A DNA stretch of 64,000 nt from Arthrobacter sp. EPSL27 (GCF_001512305.1 NZ_LNUT01000004.1:444664-508663); one strand, 5' to 3'. Counted from the stretch's first letter, positions 33,056 to 41,716 are shown. Numbers and translations: made by a program. Notes: generated by a model from the letters alone, not told the origin.

Positions 33056-33139
33056 CCACGAATGGCCGCTAAACCGGGTCCCACAGCGGCCATTCGTGGC
33101 AAATGGGTGAACCATCGGCGGCATAGCGGCCATTCGTGG
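33056..33139 (+). repeat. Three-arm intergenic repeat, copy 2 (84 bp)
   Basis: Forward arm at 33056, reverse arms at 33084 and 33124. Same architecture as the copy at 23486. It lies between the XRE-cupin promoter and the end of the TetR gene. The rest of the gap (32925-33205) shows nothing else I can name. Confidence 0.9.
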
Positions 33140-33205
33140 CAAATGGCTGGGTGTGAAGCAAGGTCGGCCGCCAAGGTTCCGCAATGCCGAGGGCGCCCCG
33201 TTGCG

Positions 33206-33862
33206 TCACCCCGCGGCGGCGCCGGCGGTGAGGCGGCAGAGCCTGCCGTAGCGGTCCGCGAGTTCCTCGGGCGTGAGCTCGCCGTCGATCCGGTACCACT
33301 GGGCCACGCCCGTGCACATGGTGGTGATGGCGCGGCTGGTCTCGCGCGGGTGGGGCGCGTCGAAGATCCCGGCCGCGACGCCGTCGTCGATGATTCCGCT
33401 CAGCAAAGCCTGCTGGCGGTCGCGGGCCGCGATGTGGTCCGCGCGGGCCGTGCCCTCGAGGCTGCGGATCTCGCTCTGGGCGATGAACGCAAGGTCGCCC
33501 CGGTGCGCGTGAAACAGGGTGAGGCAGCGGATCAGCCGGTCGAATCTGTCGAGCACTGCCTGCGGGCCGTCGGCCAGGGCGGCCGTGCTCCGGTTCCAGA
33601 GTTCCGCCATGGCCTCGGCGTCGAGTGCCACGAGCAGCGCCTGCTTGGACGGGAAATGGTGGTACAGCCCCGGAACGGACAGGCCAGCCCGGGTGGCCAC
33701 CTGCCGGATGGTGGTCCCGTGGTAGCCGTTCTCCATGAAGCAGGCCAGGGCTGCCGCCAGGGCCGGCCGGAGAGCCGGCGGGGAGAAATCCTGCCAGGCC
33801 CCGCCGGCCGGACTCGCTGCCGCAGCCGACACCCCTGAGCGCATGGCATCCTGTCCGCCCAT
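33206..33862 (-). CDS. TetR-family regulator
   Basis: 218 residues. The HTH is ALACFMENGYHGTTIRQVA to LSVPGLYHHFPSKQALL (about 38-85). The ligand-binding part contains FIAQSEIRSLEG and TMCTGVAQWYRIDGELTPEE, as in TetR regulators (KstR2-type) of CoA-thioester catabolism. It is divergent from the acyl-CoA synthetase, with a near-perfect palindrome in the gap. It probably represses the plus-strand cassette and is released by an acyl-CoA intermediate; the ligand is inferred. ATG at 33862 is used; a second ATG (residue 7) is possible. Confidence 0.88.
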   Translation of the reverse strand: MGGQDAMRSGVSAAAASPAGGAWQDFSPPALRPALAAALACFMENGYHGTTIRQVATRAGLSVPGLYHHFPSKQALLVALDAEAMAELWNRSTAALADGPQAVLDRFDRLIRCLTLFHAHRGDLAFIAQSEIRSLEGTARADHIAARDRQQALLSGIIDDGVAAGIFDAPHPRETSRAITTMCTGVAQWYRIDGELTPEELADRYGRLCRLTAGAAAG

Positions 33863-33911
33863 ATTCCGTGACCCCTTGCCGTCGTTGTGTAACTACACTA
33901 TATTCGATCAA

Positions 33912-33929
33912 ACCGAGCGAGCGCTCGGT
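33912..33929 (+). promoter_or_regulatory. TetR operator palindrome
   Basis: ACCGAGCGAGCGCTCGGT is an 18-bp palindrome with one mismatched pair, the shape of many TetR operators. It is 49 bases from the TetR start and 64 bases from the acyl-CoA synthetase start. Confidence 0.75.
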
Positions 33930-33993
33930 AAAGTGATACGCATTACACGAATGATTCACCGTCCTCTGTTCAACGAAGAAGAGACTCATCGCT

Positions 33994-35652
33994 GTGAACC
34001 ACACCGCAGACCGCCCCTGGACCGCCCTCTACCCCGACGGCGTCGAGCCCCTCGTCGAACCGGCCGCCCAGACCATCAACGAGGCCTGGGCCCAGCGCGT
34101 CAGCGCGGACCCGGACGCCACCGCGGTCACCTACTTCGACCAGTCGCTGTCCGCGTCCGACGTCGACGCGCTCGCCGATGCCCTCGCCGTCGAACTGCAA
34201 CAGCGGGGTGTGGGTCCCGGCACCGCCGTCGGCATCTACCTGCAGAACATCCCCCAGTTCGCCCTGTCCCTCCTGGCCATCTGGAAGGCCGGCGGAACGG
34301 CACTGGTGCTGAACCCCATGTACAAGGGCAAGGAACTCCGCGCCATCATCGACGACTCGGGTGCCGTCGGCATCGTGTGCCTCGACAGCGCGCTCGACGG
34401 CGTGACGGAGACCCTGCGCGGGAGCCGTGTAGCCTGGGCGGTCACCACGTCAGACCGGGACTTCCAGAGCGAGGATGATCCGCGGGTCTTCAGCGGAACA
34501 GGGACGCCGGAGCGGACAGAGGACGACCTGCTCGCGATCGTCCGGCGCCGGGCCGGCCAGGTTCCGGCGGCGCCGCCGCTCACCGGGGAAAGCGTGGCAC
34601 TGCTGACCTACACCTCGGGAACCACCGGCCCGGCGAAGGGCGCCCTTGGCACGCACCGGAACGTGCTGAACGTGGCCACGGGCTACGCGAGGTGGCAGCA
34701 GCTGGCACCCGCCGACGTCGTCCTGGCCGTGGCGCCCCTTTTCCACATCACGGGTGCGGTGGCCACTGCGGTGACCTCCCTCATCCATCCGGTGAACCTC
34801 GTTTTCATCAACCGGGTCCGGCCGGACGTGGTTCTCGAGGCGTTCAGCCGGCACCGCGTCACCCATGTGATCGGGTCCATCACCGTTTTCAACGCGCTCC
34901 TGGACCTGCCCCACGCGACGGCAGCGGATTTTGCCACGCTGAAGTACATCTACTCGGGCGGAGCCCCGATCCCGCCGGCCACGGTGGCCACCTTCCAGGC
35001 CCGGTTCGGCCAGTACATCCACAACGTGTACGGCATGACCGAGACGGCTTCGGCGGTGATCGCGGTGCCGCCCGGTGCGGTGGCGCCGGTGGACCCCGGC
35101 AGCGGCACGCTCGCGATCGGGGTGCCGCTGCCGAATCTGGTGGCCCGCGTGGTGGGCCTCGACGGCACCCCGGTCCCGGCCGGGGAGCCCGGGGAGCTGG
35201 AACTCAGCGGCCCGCAGGTGACCCCGGGCTACCTCAACAAACCGGCGGAGACGGCCGCGGCCCTGCCCGGCGGCCGGCTGCGGACCGGCGACGTCGCCAT
35301 CATGGACGCGGCAGGCTGGATCTACCTCGTGGACCGCATGAAGGACCAGATCAACGTCTCCGGCTACAAGGTGTGGCCCCGGGAAGTCGAGGACGCCCTT
35401 TATGAGCACCCGGCCGTCCTGGAAGCCGCCGTGGTGGGCCAGCCGGACAGCTACAGTGGCGAATCGGTGGTGGCCTACGTCTCGCTCAAAGCCGGCGCGC
35501 AGGCCACCGACGCCGAGCTGGTGGCCTTCGCCAAGGAACGGATGGCCGCCTACAAATATCCGCGCCGGCTCTACATCCTGAACGATTTGCCCAAGACCCA
35601 CACCGGCAAGATCCAGCGGCGGGAACTCCGCGGCCTGAACCTGAAGGACTGA
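33994..35652 (+). CDS. Acyl-CoA synthetase (LvaE-like)
   Basis: 552 residues from GTG 33994. ANL-superfamily motifs in order: P-loop LTYTSGTTGPAKGA, adenine-binding VYGMTETAS, hinge region TGDVAIMDAAGWIYLVDRMKD, and the catalytic Lys in THTGKIQRRELR. It activates a carboxylic acid to its CoA thioester with ATP. First gene of a five-gene cassette; its neighbours (SDR, ACAD, kinase) match the enzyme set that handles 4-keto/4-hydroxy acids such as levulinate in Pseudomonas putida. Divergent from the TetR gene. Confidence 0.9.
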   Translation: MNHTADRPWTALYPDGVEPLVEPAAQTINEAWAQRVSADPDATAVTYFDQSLSASDVDALADALAVELQQRGVGPGTAVGIYLQNIPQFALSLLAIWKAGGTALVLNPMYKGKELRAIIDDSGAVGIVCLDSALDGVTETLRGSRVAWAVTTSDRDFQSEDDPRVFSGTGTPERTEDDLLAIVRRRAGQVPAAPPLTGESVALLTYTSGTTGPAKGALGTHRNVLNVATGYARWQQLAPADVVLAVAPLFHITGAVATAVTSLIHPVNLVFINRVRPDVVLEAFSRHRVTHVIGSITVFNALLDLPHATAADFATLKYIYSGGAPIPPATVATFQARFGQYIHNVYGMTETASAVIAVPPGAVAPVDPGSGTLAIGVPLPNLVARVVGLDGTPVPAGEPGELELSGPQVTPGYLNKPAETAAALPGGRLRTGDVAIMDAAGWIYLVDRMKDQINVSGYKVWPREVEDALYEHPAVLEAAVVGQPDSYSGESVVAYVSLKAGAQATDAELVAFAKERMAAYKYPRRLYILNDLPKTHTGKIQRRELRGLNLKD

Positions 35653-35654
35653 AC

Positions 35655-36524
35655 GTGACCGGACCCAACCTTGAACCAGCCAACGCCCCCGAATCCAACG
35701 TCCCCGACTCCAACGCCCCCGAATCCACCCCTGACCAGTTCACCCCTGACCAGCCCTCCGTCCCCAGCCGGCTCCGCGGCAAGACCGCGCTGGTGACCGG
35801 CGCCAGCCGTGGCATCGGCCTGGCCATCGCCCGCCGGCTCGCGGCCGAGGGCGCACGGGTGGTCCTGACGGCCAGGACGCAGGAAACCCTCGACGACGCC
35901 GTCGCGTCCTTCCCCGCCGGCACCGCGTTCGGCGTCGCCGGGAAGGCGGACGACGCCGCGCACCAGCAGGCCGTCTTCGACCTGATCGCCCGCGAAACCG
36001 GCGGCCTGGACATCCTAGTCAACAACGCCGGCATCAACCCCGTCTACGGCCCGCTGTCCGAACTCGACCTCGACGCCGCCCGCAAGGTCTTCAACGTCAA
36101 CGTCATCGGAACCCTCGCCTGGGTGCAGGGCGCCCTGTCCCACCCCGGGCTGTCCTTCCGCGGCCGGCGCGGCTGCATCGTGAACATCTCCTCCGTCACC
36201 GGCGACACACCGTCCGAGGGGATCGGCCTCTACGGCATCAGCAAGTCCGCGGTCTCCCACCTGACCCGCACCCTCGCCGTCGAACTCGGTCCTGACATCC
36301 GCGTCAACGCGGTCGCTCCCGCCGTCGTCAAGACCCAGTTCGCCAAGGCGCTCTATGAGGGGAAGGAGGCGGAGGTCGCCGGGCAGTACCCGCTCAAGCG
36401 GCTGGGTGTCCCCGAGGATGTCGCCGCCGCCGTCGCGTTCCTCGCCTCCCCGGACGCCGACTGGATCACCGCCCAGATCCTTACGGTCGACGGCGGCCTG
36501 CTCACCGCCGGGGGCACCGCCTAG
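35655..36524 (+). CDS. SDR family oxidoreductase (LvaD-like position)
   Basis: 289 residues from GTG 35655, two bases after the synthetase stop. Residues 1-35 are a low-complexity extension of short imperfect repeats (APESN/PDSN/TPDQ). The SDR core is canonical: TGASRGIGLAIARRLA, NNAGINPVYGPL and catalytic Ser plus YGISK. The end DWITAQILTVDGGLLTAGG is typical FabG-like. In the levulinate model it would reduce the 4-keto acyl-CoA to the 4-hydroxy acyl-CoA. Confidence 0.88.
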   Translation: MTGPNLEPANAPESNVPDSNAPESTPDQFTPDQPSVPSRLRGKTALVTGASRGIGLAIARRLAAEGARVVLTARTQETLDDAVASFPAGTAFGVAGKADDAAHQQAVFDLIARETGGLDILVNNAGINPVYGPLSELDLDAARKVFNVNVIGTLAWVQGALSHPGLSFRGRRGCIVNISSVTGDTPSEGIGLYGISKSAVSHLTRTLAVELGPDIRVNAVAPAVVKTQFAKALYEGKEAEVAGQYPLKRLGVPEDVAAAVAFLASPDADWITAQILTVDGGLLTAGGTA

Positions 36525-36633
36525 CGGCGGGCTCCCGAACCAACGCCCTCCTGGCCGCCGCCACGGCGCGGCGCGCCGGCACGCCTCCGCCCTGCCTCCG
36601 CCCTGCTTCCCTTCCGGCCCGAAAGGACCTCCT

Positions 36634-37872
36634 ATGACCCACAGCACCCTCCCTCCCGCCGTCGAAGACCTGCGGCTGCGCACCCGCGACTTCATCCGCA
36701 CGGTGGTGATGCCCGCCGAACCGCGGCCCGGCGAACGCCTGGATGACGGTCTCCGTCGCGAACTGGGTGAGGCCGCCAAAGCCGCCGGCGTGTTCGCCCC
36801 GCACGTCCCCGCCGAGTTCGGCGGCCAGGGCCTCGCGGTGGACCAGTGGTCCCCGATCTTCCAGGAGGCCGGATACTCCCCGATCGGGCCGGCCGTCCTC
36901 AACTGCATGGCCCCGGACGAGGGGAACATGCACATGCTCAACATCATCGGAACCGCCGAGCAGAAGAGGCGCTACCTCGCGCCGCTCGCAGCCGGCGAGA
37001 CCTTCTCCTGCTTCGGCATGACCGAGCCGCACCCGGGCGCGGGATCGGACCCCGCGGGCCTGCTGACCACCGCCCTCCGCGACGGTGACTCCTGGACCAT
37101 CTCCGGGCACAAGCGCTTCACCAGCGGGGCCGAGCACGCCGGATTCGCCATCGTCATGGCACGGACGCCCGACGTCGGGCCGGAGGCGGACAGCGCCACG
37201 ATGTTCCTGGTGGACATGGACGCGCCCGGGGTCCGGCTCGGCGATCCGATCCACACCATCGACCGGACCATCGCCGGCGGCCACCCGAACCTGCACTTCG
37301 ACAACGTTGTGGTGGGGCCGGAGGCCGTGCTCGGCCAAGCGGGCCTGGGCTTCAAATACGCCCAGGTCCGGCTGGGGCCGGCCCGGCTCACCCACTGCAT
37401 GCGCTGGCTGGGCCTGGCCCGGCGCTCGCTGGACATCGCCCTGGACCGGACGGGAAGCCGCGAGATTTTCGGCTCGCCCATCGCCCAGCTCGGCATCGCC
37501 CAGGAGATGATCGCGCAGTCCGTGATCGACATCGAAACGTCGGACGCGATCATCGCCAAGACCGCGGCCCTCCTGGTGTCCGACCCCAAAGCCGGTTCCG
37601 CGATGTCCTCGATCGCCAAGGTGCACTGCTCCGAGGCCGTCTTCCGGGTGATCGACCGTGCCATCCAGCTCTGCGGGGGCGACGGCGTCTCCGACGGGCT
37701 GCCGCTGGCGCAGTACGCCGCCGAAGTCCGGCCGTTCCGGATTTACGACGGCGCCAACGAGACCCACAAGTGGGCCATCTCCCGGCGTGCCTCGTCGCAG
37801 CGGCGCCGTGCGGTGGCTGCGGGGGAGCCGTTCCTGGGCGCGGCATCGGTCCACGAGGGAGCTGCATCATGA
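36634..37872 (+). CDS. Acyl-CoA dehydrogenase, ACAD10/11-like (LvaC-like)
   Basis: 412 residues from ATG 36634 behind AAAGGACCTCCT. ACAD family features: APHVPAEFGGQGLAVDQWSP, CFGMTEPHPGAGSDP, SGHKRFTSGAEHA and LCGGDGVSDGLPLAQ. Near the end the usual YEGT (catalytic Glu) is YDGANETHKW, the DGxxExH form seen in ACAD10/11-type enzymes that act on phosphorylated 4-hydroxyacyl-CoA. The kinase gene that follows overlaps by four bases (ATGA). Together these point to gamma-phosphate elimination rather than standard beta-oxidation, by inference. Confidence 0.87.
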   Translation: MTHSTLPPAVEDLRLRTRDFIRTVVMPAEPRPGERLDDGLRRELGEAAKAAGVFAPHVPAEFGGQGLAVDQWSPIFQEAGYSPIGPAVLNCMAPDEGNMHMLNIIGTAEQKRRYLAPLAAGETFSCFGMTEPHPGAGSDPAGLLTTALRDGDSWTISGHKRFTSGAEHAGFAIVMARTPDVGPEADSATMFLVDMDAPGVRLGDPIHTIDRTIAGGHPNLHFDNVVVGPEAVLGQAGLGFKYAQVRLGPARLTHCMRWLGLARRSLDIALDRTGSREIFGSPIAQLGIAQEMIAQSVIDIETSDAIIAKTAALLVSDPKAGSAMSSIAKVHCSEAVFRVIDRAIQLCGGDGVSDGLPLAQYAAEVRPFRIYDGANETHKWAISRRASSQRRRAVAAGEPFLGAASVHEGAAS

Positions 37873-39035
37873 CGCCGGCGCCCGTCACGTCGCAAGCCGG
37901 CGGCACGGTTCAGTCAGGCGGCACGGTTCAGTCGGATGGCACGGTTCAGTCCCAGGGCACGGGCGAGCCCGAGGTGGTGGACAACCAGGACCAGGCCGCC
38001 GCGTTCACCCGACCACCGCTGCTGGTCCTGGACAACGTCCGGAGCTTCCTGGACGACGCCGGCCTGGGAACCGGCGCGCTCAGGTGGGAGCGGATCGGCG
38101 ACGGCCAGTCCAACGTGACGTTCCGGCTGCAGCGGGAAGGGGCCGACGTCGTGCTCCGCCGCGGACCCCGGCCGCCGCTGCCCAAGTCCACCCATGACAT
38201 GGCGCGGGAAGCCCGCATCCAGCTGGCCCTCGCGCCGCTGGGCGTGCCGGTGCCCCGGATCCTGGCCGTGTGCGAGGACGAATCCGTGCTGGGGGTCCCG
38301 TTCTACGTCATGGAGCATCTCCACGGCACGGTCCTCACCGACACGGTGCCGCCGCACCTCGACTCCGAGGCAGCGCGCCGGGCGACCAGCACGGCCCTGG
38401 TGGATACCCTTGCGGACCTGCACTCGCTGGACGTCTCCGGCGGCGAGATCGCCCGCCTCGGCCGGCCGCAGGGTTACCTGGAACGCCAGGTGGCCCGGTT
38501 CGCGTCCTTGTGGGACGTCAACACCACCCGGGACCTGCCCGCCGTCGGGCGCCTGGCCGCCTGGCTGGAGGAGAACCGCCCGGACAGCCAGCGGGACTCG
38601 GTGATCCACGGCGACTACCGCGCGGGGAACCTGATGTTCGCCCCTGACGGGCCGCCGCGCGTCACCGCTGTCCTGGACTGGGAAATGGCCACCCTGGGGG
38701 ACCCGCTGGCCGACCTCGGCTACCTGACCGCCACCTACGCCGATGCCGACGAGCCGTTCACCCCCATGGAGCTGACCCCGGTGACCCGCCTGCCCGGCTA
38801 CCTCCGACGGCGGGACCTGATCGAGCGGTACCAGGAGCGGATGTCCCTCGACCTCGGCGCCCTGCCGTGGTACCAGGCGCTTGCCCTGTGGAAGGCCGCG
38901 ATCTTCAGCGAGGCCATCCACGCCCGGTGGCTGCGCGGCGAACGCCCGGGGGATACCGGGTTCGGCGCGGCCATGGAACACGGCGTGCCGCAACTGCTCG
39001 ACGTCGCCGAGCGGCTCGCGTCCCGCCTGAAGTAG
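37869..39035 (+). CDS. APH-family phosphotransferase (4-hydroxyacyl-CoA kinase-like, LvaA-like)
   Basis: 388 residues from ATG 37869. Residues about 10-32 are a tandem repeat (GGTVQS, GGTVQS, DGTVQS). The kinase-like domain follows: IGDGQSNVTFRL, VVLRRGPRPPLP, the catalytic HGDYRAGNLMF and the metal site VLDWEMATLGDP, and the end is KAAIFSEAIHARWLRGER. It is the ACAD10/11 N-terminal type of aminoglycoside-phosphotransferase fold, not an antibiotic-resistance enzyme by context. In Lva-type pathways it phosphorylates the 4-hydroxyl of 4-hydroxyacyl-CoA. A later GTG (about 37972) is an alternative start. Confidence 0.87.
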   Translation: MTPAPVTSQAGGTVQSGGTVQSDGTVQSQGTGEPEVVDNQDQAAAFTRPPLLVLDNVRSFLDDAGLGTGALRWERIGDGQSNVTFRLQREGADVVLRRGPRPPLPKSTHDMAREARIQLALAPLGVPVPRILAVCEDESVLGVPFYVMEHLHGTVLTDTVPPHLDSEAARRATSTALVDTLADLHSLDVSGGEIARLGRPQGYLERQVARFASLWDVNTTRDLPAVGRLAAWLEENRPDSQRDSVIHGDYRAGNLMFAPDGPPRVTAVLDWEMATLGDPLADLGYLTATYADADEPFTPMELTPVTRLPGYLRRRDLIERYQERMSLDLGALPWYQALALWKAAIFSEAIHARWLRGERPGDTGFGAAMEHGVPQLLDVAERLASRLK

Positions 39036-39128
39036 CGCGCGGCCGGGCCCTGCCCCACGCCAGTAGCCGCCGCACCTTTTGTCTCACACCTTGAATTCCT
39101 CATACAGCGCAGTAGGGAAGGAACCACC

Positions 39129-40442
39129 ATGGACAGCACCATCCGGCTTGAGGAGGCCCCGGCGTCGGGGCAGCCGCAGCTTCAACTCGACCGGCAATCC
39201 AAACGGCGCTCCATGTTCGCCAGCACGGTCGGCAACGTCCTGGAGTGGTACGAGTGGAGCGCATACGCCGTCTTCGCGCCGTTCATCGCTGCGGCGATGT
39301 TTGACGCCAAGGATCCGGTCTCCGCGCTCCTGTCCACCCTGGCTGTCTTCGCGGTGGGCTTCCTGATGCGTCCGCTGGGCGGCATCGTGTTCGGCCGTAT
39401 TGCAGACCGGCGCGGCCGCAAGTTTGTGCTGATCAGCACCATGCTGATCATGGCCGGCGGCTCGCTGCTGATCGGGCTGATGCCCACCTACGGCCAGGTG
39501 GGCATCTGGGCGTCCGTGCTGCTGCTCCTGGCCCGTGTAGCCCAGGGGTTCGCCCACGGCGGCGAGTCCGCAACCGCCAACACCTACATCGCCGAGATTG
39601 CACCGCCGGCCAAGCGCGGGCAGTGGGGGAGCATCGTCTTTGTTGCCATCTTCGGCGGTTCGGTGCTGGCGTACGTGGTGGGCGGCGGCGTCACCAGCGC
39701 CCTGGGCACGGCGGGGGTGGCCGAGTGGGGATGGCGCATCCCGTTCCTCCTCGGGGCGGTGCTGGCGCTGGCCGCACTGTACCTGCGGCGGGGCATGGAG
39801 GAGAGCGACGTCTTTGAAGCCAAGGCATCGGATGCCGAGACCGCTCCGATTCCGCGCAAGACCGTCATCCGCGCGGTTTTGCTCATGATCGCCATGACGT
39901 CCGGAATCACGGCGGCGCACTACACCTGGACGTCGTACGCCTCGACGTTCGCCATCACGCAGCGGGGAATGGATCCGCAGACCGCCTACTGGGCCTCGGT
40001 GATCGCCCAGTCGATTGCCCTCATCACCCTGCCGTTCTGGGGGCGGCTCTCGGACCGCATCGGACGCAGGCCTCTCCTGATCGGGTTCTCCGTGGCCATG
40101 GTGGCCACCCAGTTCCCCCTGATGGGAATGATTACCCGTGAGGGGTGGACGCTTGCTGTCGCGGCCACCCTGGCCCTGTGCATCGTGGCCATCCCGGGGG
40201 CTCTGCTCGCGTCGGTGCTGTCGGAGAACTTCCCGACCAAGATCCGGACCCAGGGCATCGGTTTTGCCTACTCGCTGTCCGTCGCGATCTTCGGCGGAAC
40301 GGCTCCGTACCTGAACGCCCTCTTCAACAGTTGGAACCTGGGCTGGCTGTCCAGCGCCTACATCATCGTGCTGTGCGCGGCCACGGCGCTCGCGGTGTTC
40401 AAGCTCCCCGAAACCAAAGGCATCGACCTCAAGGACGCCTGA
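39129..40442 (+). CDS. MHS-family MFS transporter
   Basis: 437 residues from ATG 39129 behind GGAAGGAACCACC. MHS signatures: STVGNVLEWYEWSAYAVFAP, MRPLGGIVFGRIADRRGRK and RVAQGFAHGGESATANTY. Twelve membrane segments. It ends the plus-strand cassette and probably imports its acid substrate; it is a paralog of the transporter at 30726 but not a recent duplicate. Confidence 0.88.
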   Translation: MDSTIRLEEAPASGQPQLQLDRQSKRRSMFASTVGNVLEWYEWSAYAVFAPFIAAAMFDAKDPVSALLSTLAVFAVGFLMRPLGGIVFGRIADRRGRKFVLISTMLIMAGGSLLIGLMPTYGQVGIWASVLLLLARVAQGFAHGGESATANTYIAEIAPPAKRGQWGSIVFVAIFGGSVLAYVVGGGVTSALGTAGVAEWGWRIPFLLGAVLALAALYLRRGMEESDVFEAKASDAETAPIPRKTVIRAVLLMIAMTSGITAAHYTWTSYASTFAITQRGMDPQTAYWASVIAQSIALITLPFWGRLSDRIGRRPLLIGFSVAMVATQFPLMGMITREGWTLAVAATLALCIVAIPGALLASVLSENFPTKIRTQGIGFAYSLSVAIFGGTAPYLNALFNSWNLGWLSSAYIIVLCAATALAVFKLPETKGIDLKDA

Positions 40443-40501
40443 TCGGCGGCGCGCGTCCTGGGGCCGGGGCGCCCGGGTCGGGGGAGGCCGTCGCCGAATC
40501 A

Positions 40502-40586
40502 CCACGAATGGCCGCTAAACCGGGTCTCATAGCGGCCATTCGTGGCAAATGGAGGGCCCACCGGATGGCGTAGCGGCCATTCTTGG
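40502..40586 (+). repeat. Three-arm intergenic repeat, copy 3 (85 bp)
   Basis: Forward arm at 40502, reverse arms at 40530 and 40571; the third arm has one change (TTCTTGG for TTCGTGG). First of three copies in the 615-base gap after the MHS gene. Confidence 0.92.
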
Positions 40587-40647
40587 CAATCGGGTGCTGC
40601 GGGACGTGGCGTGCCGCCAGGGTGGATCGCATTGACTCGCCGAGTCA

Positions 40648-40731
40648 CCACGAATGGCCGCTATGCGAGGGCTCTTAGCGGCCATTCGTGGCAGATGGGT
40701 GGGGCCTGGACGGCGTAGCGGCCATTCGTGG
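40648..40731 (+). repeat. Three-arm intergenic repeat, copy 4 (84 bp)
   Basis: Forward arm at 40648, reverse arms at 40676 and 40716. Spacings 28 and 40 bases. Confidence 0.92.
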
Positions 40732-40802
40732 CAAACGGGTGCTGCGGGCCGGGGCGTGCGGCGCCCGGGTCGGGGGAGCGGGGCCAGGCCATCGCCGAAT
40801 CA

Positions 40803-40887
40803 CCACGAATGGCCGCTAAACCGGGTCTCATAGCGGCCATTCGTGGCAAATGGAGGGCCCGCCGGATGGCGTAGCGGCCATTCGTGG
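40803..40887 (+). repeat. Three-arm intergenic repeat, copy 5 (85 bp)
   Basis: Forward arm at 40803, reverse arms at 40831 and 40872. The unit and its flanks (from about 40765) are nearly identical to the copy at 40502, so it is a recent segmental duplicate. Confidence 0.92.
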
Positions 40888-40954
40888 CAAACGGGTGGTC
40901 CGCAACGACGTGCGTGCCACCCCGGCGCGCGGCCACCCCCCAAACACAAAAGAA

Positions 40955-40987
40955 GCTGGTGCAGTCGCGCGAGGCGTCTGCACCAGC
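40955..40987 (-). terminator. Terminator of the DUF4383 gene
   Basis: Ten-base arms (40955-40964 and 40978-40987) are exact complements with a 13-base loop. On the minus strand the hairpin is followed by CTTCTTTTGTGTTT. Confidence 0.72.
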
Positions 40988-41057
40988 AGGTAGTACGAAT
41001 TTTCAGATTGCTATGAAACGTTACTCATTCGCGGCTCCCTTTTTCCCGGTTGTTCGC

Positions 41058-41528
41058 TTACCGGGCTGTTGCGTCGTCAGCCAGATGCCTTGACATCAGC
41101 CAGCCGGCGCCGACCATTGCTAGGCCAAGGACCATAAAGCCCCATGCGCCCATGACATTCAGCGACAGGAAATTGGCCACCGATCCCACTCCGACAATGA
41201 GCGAGTAGGCGCTAAGGACGATGTACAACAGGCCAAAGCCCATCAGGAAGTTCCGGGCACCCATGGGGTTGCTCCGGGACATGACCACTCCAATGACGCC
41301 GATAAGGGCCTGAATGATGTTCAGCAGCATCGAAACCTGGAACACACCCAGGAACAGGGCCGTGGAATTCGGTCCAACGAACGCCAATGAGTCGTACTGC
41401 GAGGTGACGCCGGGGATGAATCCCAGGATGCCCACCACGATAAGGACAATACCTACACCCATGCCGACGTTCTGGACATCCGTCCGTCCGAAATGAACGC
41501 CGTGAGCATGTGGAGATGCGGTAGTCAT
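41058..41528 (-). CDS. DUF4383 family membrane protein
   Basis: 156 residues from ATG 41528, preceded by GGAGG. Four membrane segments, with VGMGVGIVLIVVGILGFIPG and FQVSMLLNIIQALIGVIG typical of DUF4383, a family of unknown function common in actinobacteria. It is a single gene ended by the hairpin at 40955. The 80 bases before the start carry no clear promoter match. Confidence 0.85.
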   Translation of the reverse strand: MTTASPHAHGVHFGRTDVQNVGMGVGIVLIVVGILGFIPGVTSQYDSLAFVGPNSTALFLGVFQVSMLLNIIQALIGVIGVVMSRSNPMGARNFLMGFGLLYIVLSAYSLIVGVGSVANFLSLNVMGAWGFMVLGLAMVGAGWLMSRHLADDATAR

Positions 41529-41716
41529 TTTCTGCCTCCAACCAATGATTGCGGACACTAACAATTTTACGGCCGGGTAGGGGAAAAAGCGCTGGCAAAC
41601 GGGCAGCCGAACTGAGGGTGGACTCCCTGAAACCGGCCGTGGAAAGCCCCACAAAATCGGCCGGTTGAGCCTGTCGCAACGGGCGGCCAGCCCGGCGCGT
41701 GGCACGATGGAACACG

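Noticed and set aside
37869..39035. Aminoglycoside resistance kinase
   Set aside because: The fold is APH-like, but context (ACAD, acyl-CoA synthetase) and motif details fit an ACAD10/11-type acyl-CoA kinase.
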